Below are positions 24,210-35,074 of a DNA stretch of 64,000 nucleotides, one piece after another. Origin of the DNA: Lineus longissimus (lineage: Eukaryota; Nemertea; Pilidiophora; Heteronemertea; Lineidae). The translations under genes and the position numbers were made by a program. The DNA lies in the NCBI RefSeq assembly GCF_910592395.1, contig NC_088320.1, forward strand, positions 15,188,501 through 15,252,500, given 5' to 3'. Every line of letters begins with the position of its first letter. The first letter of the stretch is position 1. A model generated the notes under the pieces. The model saw nothing but the letters and a program-made list of their open reading frames with translations, was not told where the DNA came from and searched no databases.

Positions 24210-24247
24210 AATGAAAGACGATGTGATCTATTACAGGGCGAATCATT

Positions 24248-24253
24248 AATAAA
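24248..24253 (+). promoter_or_regulatory. Poly(A) signal AATAAA of the LicD-like gene
   Basis: AATAAA lies 39 nt after the stop. Confidence 0.65.
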
Positions 24254-24336
24254 GAAGGCTGCAGGCGAGTAACCTCAGAGGCATATTTGCCAGAAATATT
24301 CCAAAGCCTGGAAATGCCTGTTTTATAACAGCTATA

Positions 24337-25040
24337 GGGCCCGGTTGTTAGAAAGCATGTTAGCTGATAACATCATCTAGACATGTTGTCTCATGCACAT
24401 CAATGCACATGTAACAACATGTCAGCATGATGTTTTGAGCTAACATGCTTTCTAACAACTGGGCCCGGTGTGCAAGGGATAGTAGTCCTAGGGCTGATAG
24501 TCCGTGTAACAATAGCCCGCATTGCTAAATGTTTTGGTTAGGGTAAGCGGTACAATATATCATGCTGCTTAATTGGTCAAATACAATGCTACCGGACTAT
24601 GACTTCAGGGGGACTATATCCGCTGTCACACCGGTTGTTAGAAAGCATGTCAGCTTATAACATATGTTGTCTTATGTATATCAATGCACATGTAACAACA
24701 TGTCAGCATGATGTTTTGAGCAAACATGCTTTCTAACAACTGGGCCCGGTGTGCAAGGGATAGTAGTCCTAGGGCTGATAGTCCGTGTAACAATAGCCCG
24801 CATTGCTAAATGTTTTGGTTAGGGTTAGCGGTACAATATATCATGCTGCTTAATTGGTCAAATACAATGCTACCGGACTATGACTCCAGGGGGACTATAT
24901 CCGCTGTCACACCGGTTGTTAGAAAGCATGTCAGCTTATAACATCATCTAGACATGTTGTCTTTTGTATATCAATGCACATGTAACAACATGTCAGCATG
25001 ATGTTTTGAGCTAACGTTCTTTCTAACAACTGGACCTAAC
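24337..25040. mobile_element. Composite tandem array of two MITEs (E1-E2-E1-E2-E1)
   Basis: E1 (about 120 bp) is a near palindrome with GTTGTTAGAAAGCATGTTAGCT ends; the first copy has 22-bp perfect inverted repeats. E2 is 162 bp, begins TGTGCAAGGGATAG and ends CTGTCACA. E2 copies lie at 24469-24630 and 24750-24911, each flanked by CCGG, the probable 4-bp target duplication created within the E1 terminus. The array period is 281 bp. A third E2 sits alone at 36332-36493. Confidence 0.8.
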
Positions 25041-25174
25041 TGGATCGAGATGCTTTGTCTTGATATCATTACGTCGGACCTGCTTCTAATGATCACTCAA
25101 TTCGTGGGGGAATTTTGCAAAGCGGGACATGTTCTTAAATTCACTAGGAGGCTTTTCCTTACTTCTTATAATGA

Positions 25175-25477
25175 TTGCTCTAATTTTTTCCTGATTGTGT
25201 CCGACACAAGTCCGACATTATCCAACTTTACCGTGAAAGGTCGGATTTCTAGAAAACCTGTAAAAAATACCAGGGCTTCCCAAAATAAGGAAATACAGAT
25301 CAAAGTCCTTGTTAAATGGGGTTGATATAAGGTGTGAGCCAAATACTCAGAGTGGCTCTATGTGTGAATACTAATTAATTCATTTTCACAGGTTTTCCAG
25401 GAATCCGATTTCATTTCAGCGAAAAGTCAGACAATGTTGGACATTTGTCGAGTAAAACAGGAACAAGTTAGAGAAAC
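25175..25477. mobile_element. Foldback MITE of about 300 bp
   Basis: Imperfect terminal inverted repeats of about 85 bp: the left arm reads TTGCTCTAATTTTTTCCTG ... GAAAACCTGT (to about 25261), and its near-complement runs from about 25390 to 25477. No ORF of its own. Confidence 0.55.
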
Positions 25478-25819
25478 AGTTAATTAGGTGTCGGAAAACG
25501 CCTCCCACTAGTGATTAGTTCTGCAATAAAGGCAATTAAATCATTGGTGTTAATACATTTCACCGAGAGTAGGGTTAAAAAAGGGTTCATCTCCGCCATT
25601 CTTATTTGATCCTCTACCCCACCTTGATAATCATATGAAGGTCAGTTTCTCTAAAAAGGTGCTCACACGGCCCGTCATGTGCACGGGTCATTAAAAGTAC
25701 TGTAAACTATAGCGTTGGAGAGACTGAATAGTTTAGCGTTAAAAAAACCTCTTCTTCTGAAGATTTTGCTTTCAAGGTGGCGGGGATGGGTTCAGTGATA
25801 CATTTCATTTTATTAACGA

Positions 25820-26110
25820 CCCGTGAAGATAACTGCCGGGATAGATCTTTCGGGTCTGTGCCCCGCGACTTTGGAACGCACTGCCTATAAACTTCAGGCA
25901 GATTGATTGTTTTACAAGTTTTCAAAAGTGTATTAAGGCCTACCTTTTTACGGTAGCTTTTTACAATTATTATTGGTCTAAACCCTGTTTTAAAATATCT
26001 CAATCTGTATTTTTGTGTTTGTGCATGTTGATGTATATCTCTTGTAGCGCTATTGAATATAAAAGTAAATGAATAATATCATCATCATCATTATTATTGT
26101 TATCATTAGT
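25820..26110 (+). pseudogene. Non-LTR retrotransposon (LINE) 3' tail, frameshifted
   Basis: Plus-strand translation gives RSFGSV then, after a one-base loss, PRLWNALP ... FQKCIKAYLF, the typical C-terminal tail of CR1/L2-type reverse transcriptase ORFs. A short 3'UTR and a (ATC/ATT)n microsatellite tail at 26075-26110 end the element. It is 5'-truncated and dead. Confidence 0.7.
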
Positions 26111-26893
26111 AGTACATTTCTAATGGCCCTGTTACAGTGCCGAATCTAATTTAACAAGCGCTGTTCCTAATCGATTCGTCGCACTGGAGTCGGGTTTGAT
26201 GATTGACCTTCGATAACAATACTGACCTGTTCGACGTTCCTGTCTGTGACTCGTCAGATTTAGTGTTGTGAGGATTGCATTAAACTCTCTAATATTTGTT
26301 TGAGAAAGGATTTGGGCGAGGCTATTGTGGTCCGCTACCAGTCTACCATGTGAAATTGTATCAGGACAGATCATCCACGCGAAACACCTTGAAAGATATT
26401 TGTCACACGCGCGGACAAGTCATCAGACATATAATGAATACCTACCAAGGTCGCTAGAATATCAAAATCCGTTGTCATTCTACAATGAAGGGAATGGGGA
26501 CCAAATGTTACAATAAGACGAATAAATCGCATAATGGGAAATCACTGTACCGTGCCGTACTGTTTTCCAAAGATCGCACCACCGCATAGTCCCGAAATTG
26601 AGCGACTTTTATTTAGCATGCAGGCTACAAATGATTTGAATGTGTTGTGGGGGTCGAGTTCGCCTACCTGATCAGGACCATAGAAACCCAATTCTTAAGT
26701 TTTTTCCAGTGGTGGGTGTAGGAAATTGAGGGGTTAGAATTTTGTTAATGACATCATCATTGGGCCACGAATTGTGCTCTGTACAGGCGAACAAGCATCA
26801 ATGTACACGTAAATCTTGAACAGTTGGATTTAGATCCTATAAATGTGATAGAAACATGGTGCCTCTGAGTGAGATAAGCATGTTTTAAAAAGC

Positions 26894-27048
26894 CTCTTTT
26901 TGATATGTTATGGGAAATGACATTTTGAATTGGTTAATAAGCATGTGTTTTTAAGTGGCAGTTTGGTTGGAAATGACATTTTTAGGTATTTTGCCTTGAT
27001 TTCCATAGGAACTTAAAATATCATTTCCTATAATATATCAAAAGTAGG
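26894..27048. repeat. Inverted repeat of about 30-bp arms, MITE-like
   Basis: TTTTTGATATGTTATGGGAAATGACATTT at the left pairs with AAATATCATTTCCTATAATATATCAAAAG at the right, with about 90 bp between. Confidence 0.5.
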
Positions 27049-27399
27049 ATAGTAAGTAAATAATACGCAAGCGTAATCCAATAAAACACGAGTAGGGCCT
27101 ATTCCTTGAACTTCGCAAGTGACTTTAAATCCTCGCGGACACTCCATAGATTATCAGTGAAAGCTATTTATAAAAGTCCATAGACTATGTGTGTGACGAT
27201 TGTAAGACACTGAAGGTTCAGAATCAGAGCCAAAATGCGCCTATTGTTGACAATTCAGACAATCCTAGTGTTGAACCGGAGATAACCATTGATCTGTCTC
27301 CAACTGGCTTACCTGGAGTAGATCAGTTAGCGACGTGATGATCCTCTGTTGGAATCGGTGATTAACTATCTCAGATATGATGGGAATCAGAAATCAGAA

Positions 27400-27660
27400 A
27401 CTAGCCATTGCGCCTAAAATTCGTAGTTAAGCAACAAACTGCGTGTTCGATCAGGTGTTATAAAGAAAAACTGCGGATAACAGTTCCGGATTCACTGAAG
27501 CGAAAGGTAATGACAGAACTGCATGATCGAGCTTCGGCGGGTCACCTTGGCCGTAAAAAAACGTTGGATAGAGTTCTCAGGAACTTCTATTGAGAAGGAG
27601 TGGGACGCGACGTGCGCAATTGTATAAGGGGATATAAAATTTGTGCCAAATGCCTGTAAA
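27400..27660 (+). pseudogene. Ty3/gypsy retrotransposon integrase zinc-binding fragment
   Basis: The frame contains VPDSLKRKVMTELHD, AGHLGRKKTLDRVLRNFY, a stop where Trp is expected, then VRNCIRGYKICAKCL. This is the H-H-C-C integrase N-terminal zinc domain of gypsy-type elements. It has no flanking RT or integrase core and is inactivated by the stop codon at 27591-27593. Confidence 0.7.
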
Positions 27661-27945
27661 CACACTGCATTCATGCAGTACTAAATCATTGCACCAATTA
27701 TGTAACTAATTCTGCACTATTCGTTTGTATACCGTAGAGTATGAAATAAACACATATACAATACATCGTATTGAAGTCAGCTACCCTGAAGAAAGAAAAA
27801 ACTATATAATGTCCAAATTCTACTCGATCCGGGATCCGCAACCGCCTGTAAACTACAGAGGAATTGAACCAGGTCTTCTTTCAGAAATTATTGTATGTTG
27901 AACTACAATTCTTTATTACTTACAACTCCGGGGTTATCTTATCAG

Positions 27946-28120
27946 GTACATGCGAACACTCCATTTGGCCGAGGCGCCGGCCCTATCCTTCTCGACGAGG
28001 TCCAGTGTAACGGCACGGAATCAAATATCATTGACTGCAAGCGAAAGCCATTCGGGGTTCATAACTGTACTCATTACAAGGATCTCACGGTGGAATGTCA
28101 CCTCAACGACGGTGCAGCTG
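27946..28120 (+). CDS. SRCR-domain exon (partial, orphan)
   Basis: A 175-bp exon between acceptor TTATCTTATCAG and donor GCAGCTG|GTAAGAG encodes the second half of a scavenger receptor cysteine-rich domain: FGRGAGPILLDEVQCNGTE, then IIDCKRKPFGVHNC and a DLTVEC end with the expected Cys spacing. SRCR domains are extracellular ligand-binding modules. The exon enters in phase 0 and leaves in phase 1. The partner exon for the first half of the domain is not visible in the preceding 800 bp, which is retroelement debris, and none follows before 28955. It is either an exon of a large gene with long introns or a stranded fragment. Confidence 0.65.
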
Positions 28121-28954
28121 GTAAGAGATGTTAAAGTTATACACTCTATGAGAGCTCTATGAGAAACATCCTTGATTAGGCTTACATTATTGAAGATGAC
28201 TAGCATACACCCCCCCCCCCCCCTCCCGTAGCGACCAAATACCCAACCATAAAAAACCTACTGCATTTGAAACATGATACTAGTATGCGACTGGTCTCAC
28301 TTGACTGCAAAAACAAAACGTCCATTACGAGACTGATCGCAAGGGCGCCCTCGTGAAGAGAAAAACTGAAAACGATTACTTGCGTGTTCGACCTCGGGAC
28401 CAATAATGTCTTCGTGGCCACTCAAGGTAAGATTGTCAATGCTGTCAATTTATGGTCTACTAATACTTCTTAACAACATTTCGGAATGATATGGGATTCC
28501 TTTTGTATGTCCAAGATATTTTCTTGCATCTTTCATAAAGATCAACTCATGCATGTAAAGCGAATGTTTTCTCTGATATCGACATCACCTATTTTCCATT
28601 TCACTTAATAACATACTAAAATACCAATTTTTAGAAGTATTGGAACAATGTTTATTTTGCAGTCAAAAATATTCCACATTTAGGGTACTGGCGAAATTAG
28701 GTTACACTCGAAAAATTACTTAGAAATATAATCTGTTCATTACAAAGACAGTTGAATGGCTGACCTCGCAACAATGAAGTTTACGTCATCGTGATTAAAA
28801 GTGCCCGAGAGTAGTTTATGTCGAAAAAAGTGACACGAAATCTCTTTCCTTTGCTTCCTCTTAAAATGGATGATTAACATTACCCCGTCTTTATCGAGGC
28901 TGTCCGCAGAATATTAAGGCACCTACAAACCACGCAACAAGAACTCAACCAATA
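28121..28954. other. Non-coding sequence with a poly-C tract
   Basis: Contains a C run at about 28208-28222. No exon or mobile element recognised. Confidence 0.4.
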
Positions 28955-29730
28955 CAGGACCTATCAGAAAAAGTCAGATGGAATGATGATTCTTATATTT
29001 ACAGTTATAGCTAATGACATGTTTCATAGTTCTTTGCCTCCTTTTCTGAGACAATATACAGAGATAAACATTGATCTAAGACATTATGAGTTGAAAAGCG
29101 ACCCCAACGAGTTTGATTAGGGCAGTATAATTAGTTTTGTCATGCACAGTAAGTAGTACCGCGCATACCTCGCCATCTCACCCAGACCTCATTTGAAATT
29201 TTCTCCAAAAGTCCAGCGAAGTTGTCAATTTTTACCCTAACAGTAGCGATGATGTCCATTTTACTCCAACAGTAGACATTGGTGACTGGACCTATCAACG
29301 GACCTGTGCGTCACGGGATACTCTGTTATGTCAGTCCTAGCGGTTACCTGGCGTTTGCGAGCAATGTTGAAACATGTTAAATGTGTTTTCAAAGCTTATT
29401 CAGGAAATTGGGCTAGTCAGTTTAGTGGACTATCCATGTTCGTCTAAAATCCCGCAGCACTCACAAACGCAAAATCAAAGCTGTCATTATAGAACTGTGT
29501 AGTGCGGTGCAACCATTAGAGAGTTTGAGATCTGCAACTTATAGCAAAACTTATACGTAGACAGTACTTATAAACATCTCAGGCTGCCTACCTTGGAACG
29601 TGGAATGCGGATTCGATTCCACCAGTGCCTTGTGACCAATTACATCTCGCCTTACAAACGCACGATGTTTTGGCGAACAGTAACGCAAGAAATATGAATT
29701 ATCATAGGCATTGTCGTTCGAGGCCATTCA

Positions 29731-30163
29731 ATAGGACCCTTTAGATGACAGAAAAATAGCCACATGCGATCCGATTGAATCCAAATGTGGTTTAAGTTTT
29801 TCTCGTCTAAATGCAAAATTATCCGGATCAATGTGGTCCCATCCGGATTTTAAAAAAAACATCGATCGAGGTAGTTTTAATATAGATGCATCCGGATTCA
29901 TCCGAATCAAAAGCGTCGTCTAAACCCAAATGGATACCGAACCCGGATAAAATTTACCTGGGCGCATGCGCACTAACGTATTTTTACACCGCCACAAGCA
30001 CCAGGTATTGAAGAGTTCCACATCTATAGAAATGCGTCCAGATGAGACCCCGGCGCTGATCGTCTAAATGCGCGCATTTTTTATATTTGAATGTGATTCG
30101 ATCGGATCGCATCCGGATCTGATCCGACTTTTTTTTTTTCGCCTGCCATCTAAATGGTCCTAT
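29731..30163. mobile_element. MITE with ATAGGACC(A/C)TTTAGATG ends, copy in block A
   Basis: A 433-bp element. The left end ATAGGACCCTTTAGATGACAG pairs with CTGCCATCTAAATGGTCCTAT at the right. Its interior has several ATCCGGAT-type palindromes. The same element is at 39797-40229 in block B. Confidence 0.7.
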
Positions 30164-31439
30164 AGTATTCAAACTCAACCTGGATGGACAAGGAGTTGGC
30201 GACACAAGTTGTCCGATGATGACGGCGTTACCGGTGTAATGTTTTTGAGTGTTTCTGTTTTTGAGTGTTTCCCCTCATTGTTTGGGAACGCTCAAAAATA
30301 GATTGACAAGTTTTTCTGTGTATCCCCCCTATTGAAAAGTCGTGGTCTCTCTAGCTGCCTATTGTTTGGAAACACTGACACATGGGGAACAACCACAGAT
30401 GTTACACCGGCTCTGCCGTCTTAATTCGCCTTTGTGTGCTTAGAGCAATGTTGACGAGGCAATACAAAGGCAATCACAATTGCCTCCTGATGGTAAGGGT
30501 ACTGCTTTCATAAAAATAACAGGCTTGTTCCCTTGTTTGACTTTGACATTTCACCCACATTATTTGAGAAAAAAACCGTACAGAGTGGAAAATTTGTGTG
30601 ATTGATCTTTGTCGATTTCGATTAATCAGAGTCTTTCAAATAATTTATTTGAAAGACTCTGGATTAATCAACGAATATACGAGTCCATGTATGCGCCAGC
30701 CCTTTTTTACTCTTTTTTCTACCAGAACCCTACTCTGGACGTAAAAGGTAACGCCCTCAAGGTGTAAATTCAAACTCCGCATAAAATATGATGTGAATGA
30801 TTTTGAAATCAGAGTGGAATATACAAAAGAAAAAGCTTGTTTTTGGTGGCAGTTCGTTTCATTTCCCTTAAAATCCACTTACGTCGTATTTTTCGGTCTC
30901 CGCGTATAGAAACACGATTATGTAATAGACTCGGCGCCGATTGAAGACGATGACAGCATAGAAGCAAGAATAAATCTTCTGATGGGTTTCATATTCAGCT
31001 GAGGCCCGCGTGTAAGAATTTGACGGATTGAACGCAGAAAAATGCCCACAGAACCGGCCTTTTCTCTGTCTGTGGTTATCTGTTGGCGGTTGTAATTAGA
31101 TATGAGCTAATATAGTTTCCTTAATTATTGAAGCTGTGTTATCTCAGTTCTGACTCACAGCCAGAGCATTTTCACCCAGGCTGGAAGATTTGACTTATGT
31201 ACAACTTATGATGGGAAAAAATCGGTCCCAAATTTGATGACGTACATTGAACAATTGAACACAAGATGGCAAAAAATTATAATACAAAATTATCAGACTA
31301 TAAGAACCGGTCTTTACTCTCATATACAAGGATGGAAAATACATAAAAAGGAAAGATAACATGCTAGTATCCACCTAGCGCTTTTTCAATAAAGATTGCC
31401 GTCTCAAATTCGTTCGATTTTTGTAGATTTCAAAACTTG
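30164..31439. other. Non-coding sequence with one near-perfect hairpin
   Basis: At 30620-30669 GATTAATC-AGAGTCTTTCAAATAA is followed almost at once by its complement with a one-base bulge, forming a hairpin with about 24 paired bases and a minimal loop. The block B copy is at 40686-40735. No gene is seen. Confidence 0.6.
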
Positions 31440-31656
31440 TTGATATTTTAATGCATTTCGACGAGTTTTGTTGTACTGAGGAATATATTCAATACGTTGT
31501 TGTTCCAATTTTGTGCACACAAAAATGAAATGAAACTCATCACCGACACCGACTGTATTTCAATTGTCACGGATTCATTCATGTCTTGGGACAGCCAAGT
31601 TATTTCTTGCATTGACAGGTATCTTGTTCGTACCCAGATACTCATTTAACTGACAT

Positions 31657-32081
31657 GAGACAAGACCACCATTGAATATTCACAGGTTGGAGGATCCAGA
31701 CCTATCAATTAGACGCGAGTATGTTTTTAACTGTCAAGTGCATAATTATTTGGTGTGGTAAGTCTACAGATATAAAGAAATAATTTGATGAAAAAAATAA
31801 TTTTGAATTTTGCTATTTTTGCAATAGGAGGCGTGTTTTGAGATTTTTCTGCCAGTTGGCTGAAAAGAGTGGAAATATCAACGTCTGTCCAAGTTGTCGA
31901 TTATCAAAACATTTCCGTGGTCAACTACTAGTTTACATTTCAACATCTACTCGCCCGACTGTCCGGAATATCATATCAACATTTCAGATTCACAACCCCA
32001 CGCAGTATTTGATGCGACGCGGTCAAACATTGACAATTTAGCTGCTAAAAGACTTAAAAATCAATGGTGGACTTGTCTATC
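31657..32081. mobile_element. MITE with GAGACAAGACCAC ends, copy 1 (block A)
   Basis: A 425-bp element flanked by a 4-bp duplication ACAT (31653-31656 and 32082-32085). The paralogous LINE relic at 36508-37340 lacks it and shows one AAAT-like target, giving an empty-site proof. It is in the opposite orientation to the copies at 53963 and 62243. Confidence 0.8.
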
Positions 32082-32476
32082 ACATAGGTAAACTTGTCCC
32101 GTTCAATGTCGCCACTTATTAATGAATTTAACTAAAAGCTCAATTGACCGGATTGTCAGTCTGATTTTGGAACATTTGGTTAATGTGAAGTAACCACATG
32201 ACTTATCACGATAACAGCATTTTTATTCTGCCCAAAAAATGTTGTCACGAATTCGAATCTAAGGCAAGCATCTGACGGGATTCAACCAATGGCCGATGAT
32301 GCATGTAGTATATTTACAACAAATATATTTTCATACAATTATACAGTATAACATAATGTATACAATATTTATACAATAAAATTAGGCAAACGAACCTGGC
32401 AGTATGAAAAATGAGAAAGACTCAGTAATAGCACATTCAAGTAATTTAGCAGGAAAACCTGAACTATTTAGGAATG

Positions 32477-32482
32477 TTTATT
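32477..32482 (-). promoter_or_regulatory. Poly(A) signal for GPCR A
   Basis: TTTATT on plus is AATAAA on minus, about 200 nt past the stop and inside sequence shared with the upstream LINE relic. Confidence 0.5.
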
Positions 32483-32677
32483 CATTCATTATATTCAGCA
32501 TTATAATTTTGAAAGCCGTTATGAAGAACTGGGATTAATAACATTCCAATGACGACGAAATATGAAAATTAGTGGATAGCAGTTTTTCTTATGAATTTTA
32601 AGTTATATCATTGATAGATTGCTTTCACACTCAATTCGGTGAGGTGCTTGACTAGCAATGTACTGCATCAGAAGATT

Positions 32678-35074
32678 TTATTTGAAAGCACATTTCAGTG
32701 CTTGTCGAAACTCATGCCGAAAACGATCGCCTCCTGCCGCACAATATAAGTAGAAGTTCATAGCGTGATTTGAAGCGTGCATCGAGTAAGCCAATGGATA
32801 GAGTGTGGTCATCATCGCCTTACCGACAGGCCCAAAGCCTTCAAAGTAATTCAACCGCACTGCCCTGAACACGGCAAGTGGAGTAACCTGTATAAAGAAA
32901 ACGAACGAGACGCTCAACAACATCCTTGTGACAGTCTTCTGTTTGTTACTACTTGCTGTGATGTCGTTGCGTGGTTGTGCACTTACATGCATCTTGTTAG
33001 CTGACCGCAATTTCAATATAAATGCAATATTCGCGCTAAACATAATTATGCAGGGAATATATGCTCTGAAGCTGGTCATGAGTTCCCCGAGCACGTCTGT
33101 GTACCAGGCGTCAACAAAGGCGAACGTGCAAAAACCAAAAAGTGCAAAATCCGGCCCATCTGGTTTGGTTACAATTAGCATTGGGATGTTAACTGAGACA
33201 GAGCCTATAACGATTCCAATCAGAATGCGCCGTGTGAGTCTGATATTACTCATGACAGCCTTGGCCATAAGGGGCTGGTAGACGCAAACCAGTCTCTGTG
33301 ACGTCATAAAGGCTAAGATCCATACACTTACGGTCGAGCAAGAACATAATAAGAAGAAAAAACAAGGGCAAAAGTACCATATGTAGAATATATCTAGGCT
33401 GATGTTCCATCCATAAAAAAACAGCGCATTAAAAACTGTGCAAATAATGAGATCGGGAACAGCCAGGGCCGCCATCAGAAAGCATGTGCTATTTTCTCTG
33501 TAGCGCTTCTTGCTCATAATGATCACACTCAAGATACTACCAAACGTACCAAAACCAAATAAAATAACTGGGAGAGACCACCTGAACACTTTTTCTGTCT
33601 TCTGAAGATGACCAATTAGAATACGATCAGACTCAGTCAAGTTCCCAGAAGATGTCGCATTTTGATCAAATATGTTTGACGAAGAGTTATCGTCTGGCCT
33701 GTTAACAGAAACCAATGAAGAGTTGTTGATCTTATCTGTATCCTCAACCGTCCATGCACTGGTCTTTCTCTTTGCAGGTGTGACCAAATCCGCAAAAGTC
33801 ATAACACTGGTCGTTCCCTCAGCAGCTTCTTCAGATGTAGGAAGGGCACCCTGAACCGCCATCACACGATCCCTTCCCACAGAAGACGTGACTGTATCCT
33901 CAATTGGCATAACACTGACCACAATTTGTGTAGACGTAATCGTATCCGCGAATGTCATAACAGAAGCCGATCTTTCAGTTGATATGACCATTTCCTCAAC
34001 TGCTATCACACTGCCATCCGCTCGAGAAGATGCAATGGCATCCGCTGCTGTAATGACACCGGCCACTCTCTCAGTAGATGTGACGGTGACCGTGTCCGCT
34101 ATTTCCATAACACTGGTCGTTTCCAAAGAATGCCTGAATGTATCATCAGCGGATACCCCACTGGCTGTTCCTACTGTAGACAGAAAACCCCCCTCAACTC
34201 TCATGATATTAGCCCTCTCAGCGGGTGTGACGTTTTCCTCAACCGTCCGCGCACTTGTCTTTCTCTTTGCAGATGTGACCAAATCCGCGAATGTCATAAC
34301 ACTGGTCGTTCCCTCAGCATCCCCAGGAGACATCACTCTGGCTGATCTGTCAGCAGGTAAGACTTTATCCTCGACTGTTATCAAATTAATCGCTACCTCA
34401 GCAGATGTAGCCGTTTCCTCAACTTCCATTGTAGAATGTTCAGAGTCAGTAGTAAGGGTTGTTTCGTCATTAGACATGTTAGAAGGTTCCTGTTCATCAC
34501 CAACTTCCAGAATCTTACGTCCCACCATGTACTGAGTTCCGACGTGTCGCCTTGAATTAGCCACTTTGTCAGAAATCTCCACAAACGCTTTTGGCAGATA
34601 GTATAGTCTTAGAACACTTCTTCTAATTTTGTCGGACGATTTTTTTCCAGTGTTCGATTCGGAAGAACTTTTTGATCGATCTATCAACACCGGGGATTTT
34701 ATCTCAGTGGGCATCTTTAAATCTCTCCTCGTTGCTGACTTGTTACCATAAACGTCCCTTGGTTCTATTGTCCTCATCGTATTGTCGGCGAGATTAGTCC
34801 CTGCCTTTGCTGTCTTCTTTACCGCATCATCGAGATCAGTTCCCCTTTCTATCGTACTATGCACGTTGATCTCAAAATTCTCTTCTGATTCTACTGTCCT
34901 CTGTTGTTCCTCTATGACACTCACGAGCGCCTCCCCGAGCCCAGGATTACCACCGTCAGAACCAGATGTGCTGACGGTATTCCTTTTCTTAACCAGGACG
35001 TGTGATTGTAGACGGCTGCAGTAGATCGCGACATAAATGAAAACCGCGAAGCAAACGAGAGTTAATTTGGACAT
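32678..35074 (-). CDS. Rhodopsin-like GPCR with a long repeat-rich N-terminus, copy A
   Basis: A single-exon 798-aa protein from a true ATG. A signal peptide-like start (LTLVCFAVFIYVAIYC) leads into an extracellular region of about 470 residues. It is rich in Ser, Thr and Val and contains a diverged repeat of about 20 aa (TTSVMTFADLVTSAKRKTS and variants). N-glycosylation sequons (NSS, NAT, NLT) lie just before TM1. Seven TM segments start near residue 497. LAVPD (D541) matches the TM2 motif, the TM3-ECL2 cysteines are about 569/571 and 649, and the NPxxY region reads NHAMNFYLYC, as in invertebrate peptide receptors. The DRY motif is SQR (592-594), which lacks the acidic residue. The family fits the diverse class A peptide or orphan receptors; the ligand is unknown. 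An almost identical copy lies at 42732-45128. Confidence 0.85.
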   Translation of the reverse strand: MSKLTLVCFAVFIYVAIYCSRLQSHVLVKKRNTVSTSGSDGGNPGLGEALVSVIEEQQRTVESEENFEINVHSTIERGTDLDDAVKKTAKAGTNLADNTMRTIEPRDVYGNKSATRRDLKMPTEIKSPVLIDRSKSSSESNTGKKSSDKIRRSVLRLYYLPKAFVEISDKVANSRRHVGTQYMVGRKILEVGDEQEPSNMSNDETTLTTDSEHSTMEVEETATSAEVAINLITVEDKVLPADRSARVMSPGDAEGTTSVMTFADLVTSAKRKTSARTVEENVTPAERANIMRVEGGFLSTVGTASGVSADDTFRHSLETTSVMEIADTVTVTSTERVAGVITAADAIASSRADGSVIAVEEMVISTERSASVMTFADTITSTQIVVSVMPIEDTVTSSVGRDRVMAVQGALPTSEEAAEGTTSVMTFADLVTPAKRKTSAWTVEDTDKINNSSLVSVNRPDDNSSSNIFDQNATSSGNLTESDRILIGHLQKTEKVFRWSLPVILFGFGTFGSILSVIIMSKKRYRENSTCFLMAALAVPDLIICTVFNALFFYGWNISLDIFYIWYFCPCFFFLLCSCSTVSVWILAFMTSQRLVCVYQPLMAKAVMSNIRLTRRILIGIVIGSVSVNIPMLIVTKPDGPDFALFGFCTFAFVDAWYTDVLGELMTSFRAYIPCIIMFSANIAFILKLRSANKMHVSAQPRNDITASSNKQKTVTRMLLSVSFVFFIQVTPLAVFRAVRLNYFEGFGPVGKAMMTTLYPLAYSMHASNHAMNFYLYCAAGGDRFRHEFRQALKCAFK

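Larger units (their letters stand above)
31440..32670 (-). pseudogene. LINE reverse-transcriptase tail relic downstream of GPCR A
   Basis: Homologous to 36508-37340 in the same block and 46526-47360 in block B, where the minus frame has FRTGSNKIPVSA and GDEFHFIFEC, a non-LTR RT C-terminal motif. Here the frame is broken and a MITE is inserted at 31657-32081. Similarity appears to run up to near the GPCR stop. Confidence 0.55.

Noticed and set aside
33888-34535. Plus ORF of 215 aa, and the same in block B (43942-44589)
   Set aside because: Antisense shadow of the repeat-rich GPCR N-terminus; it has no features of its own.
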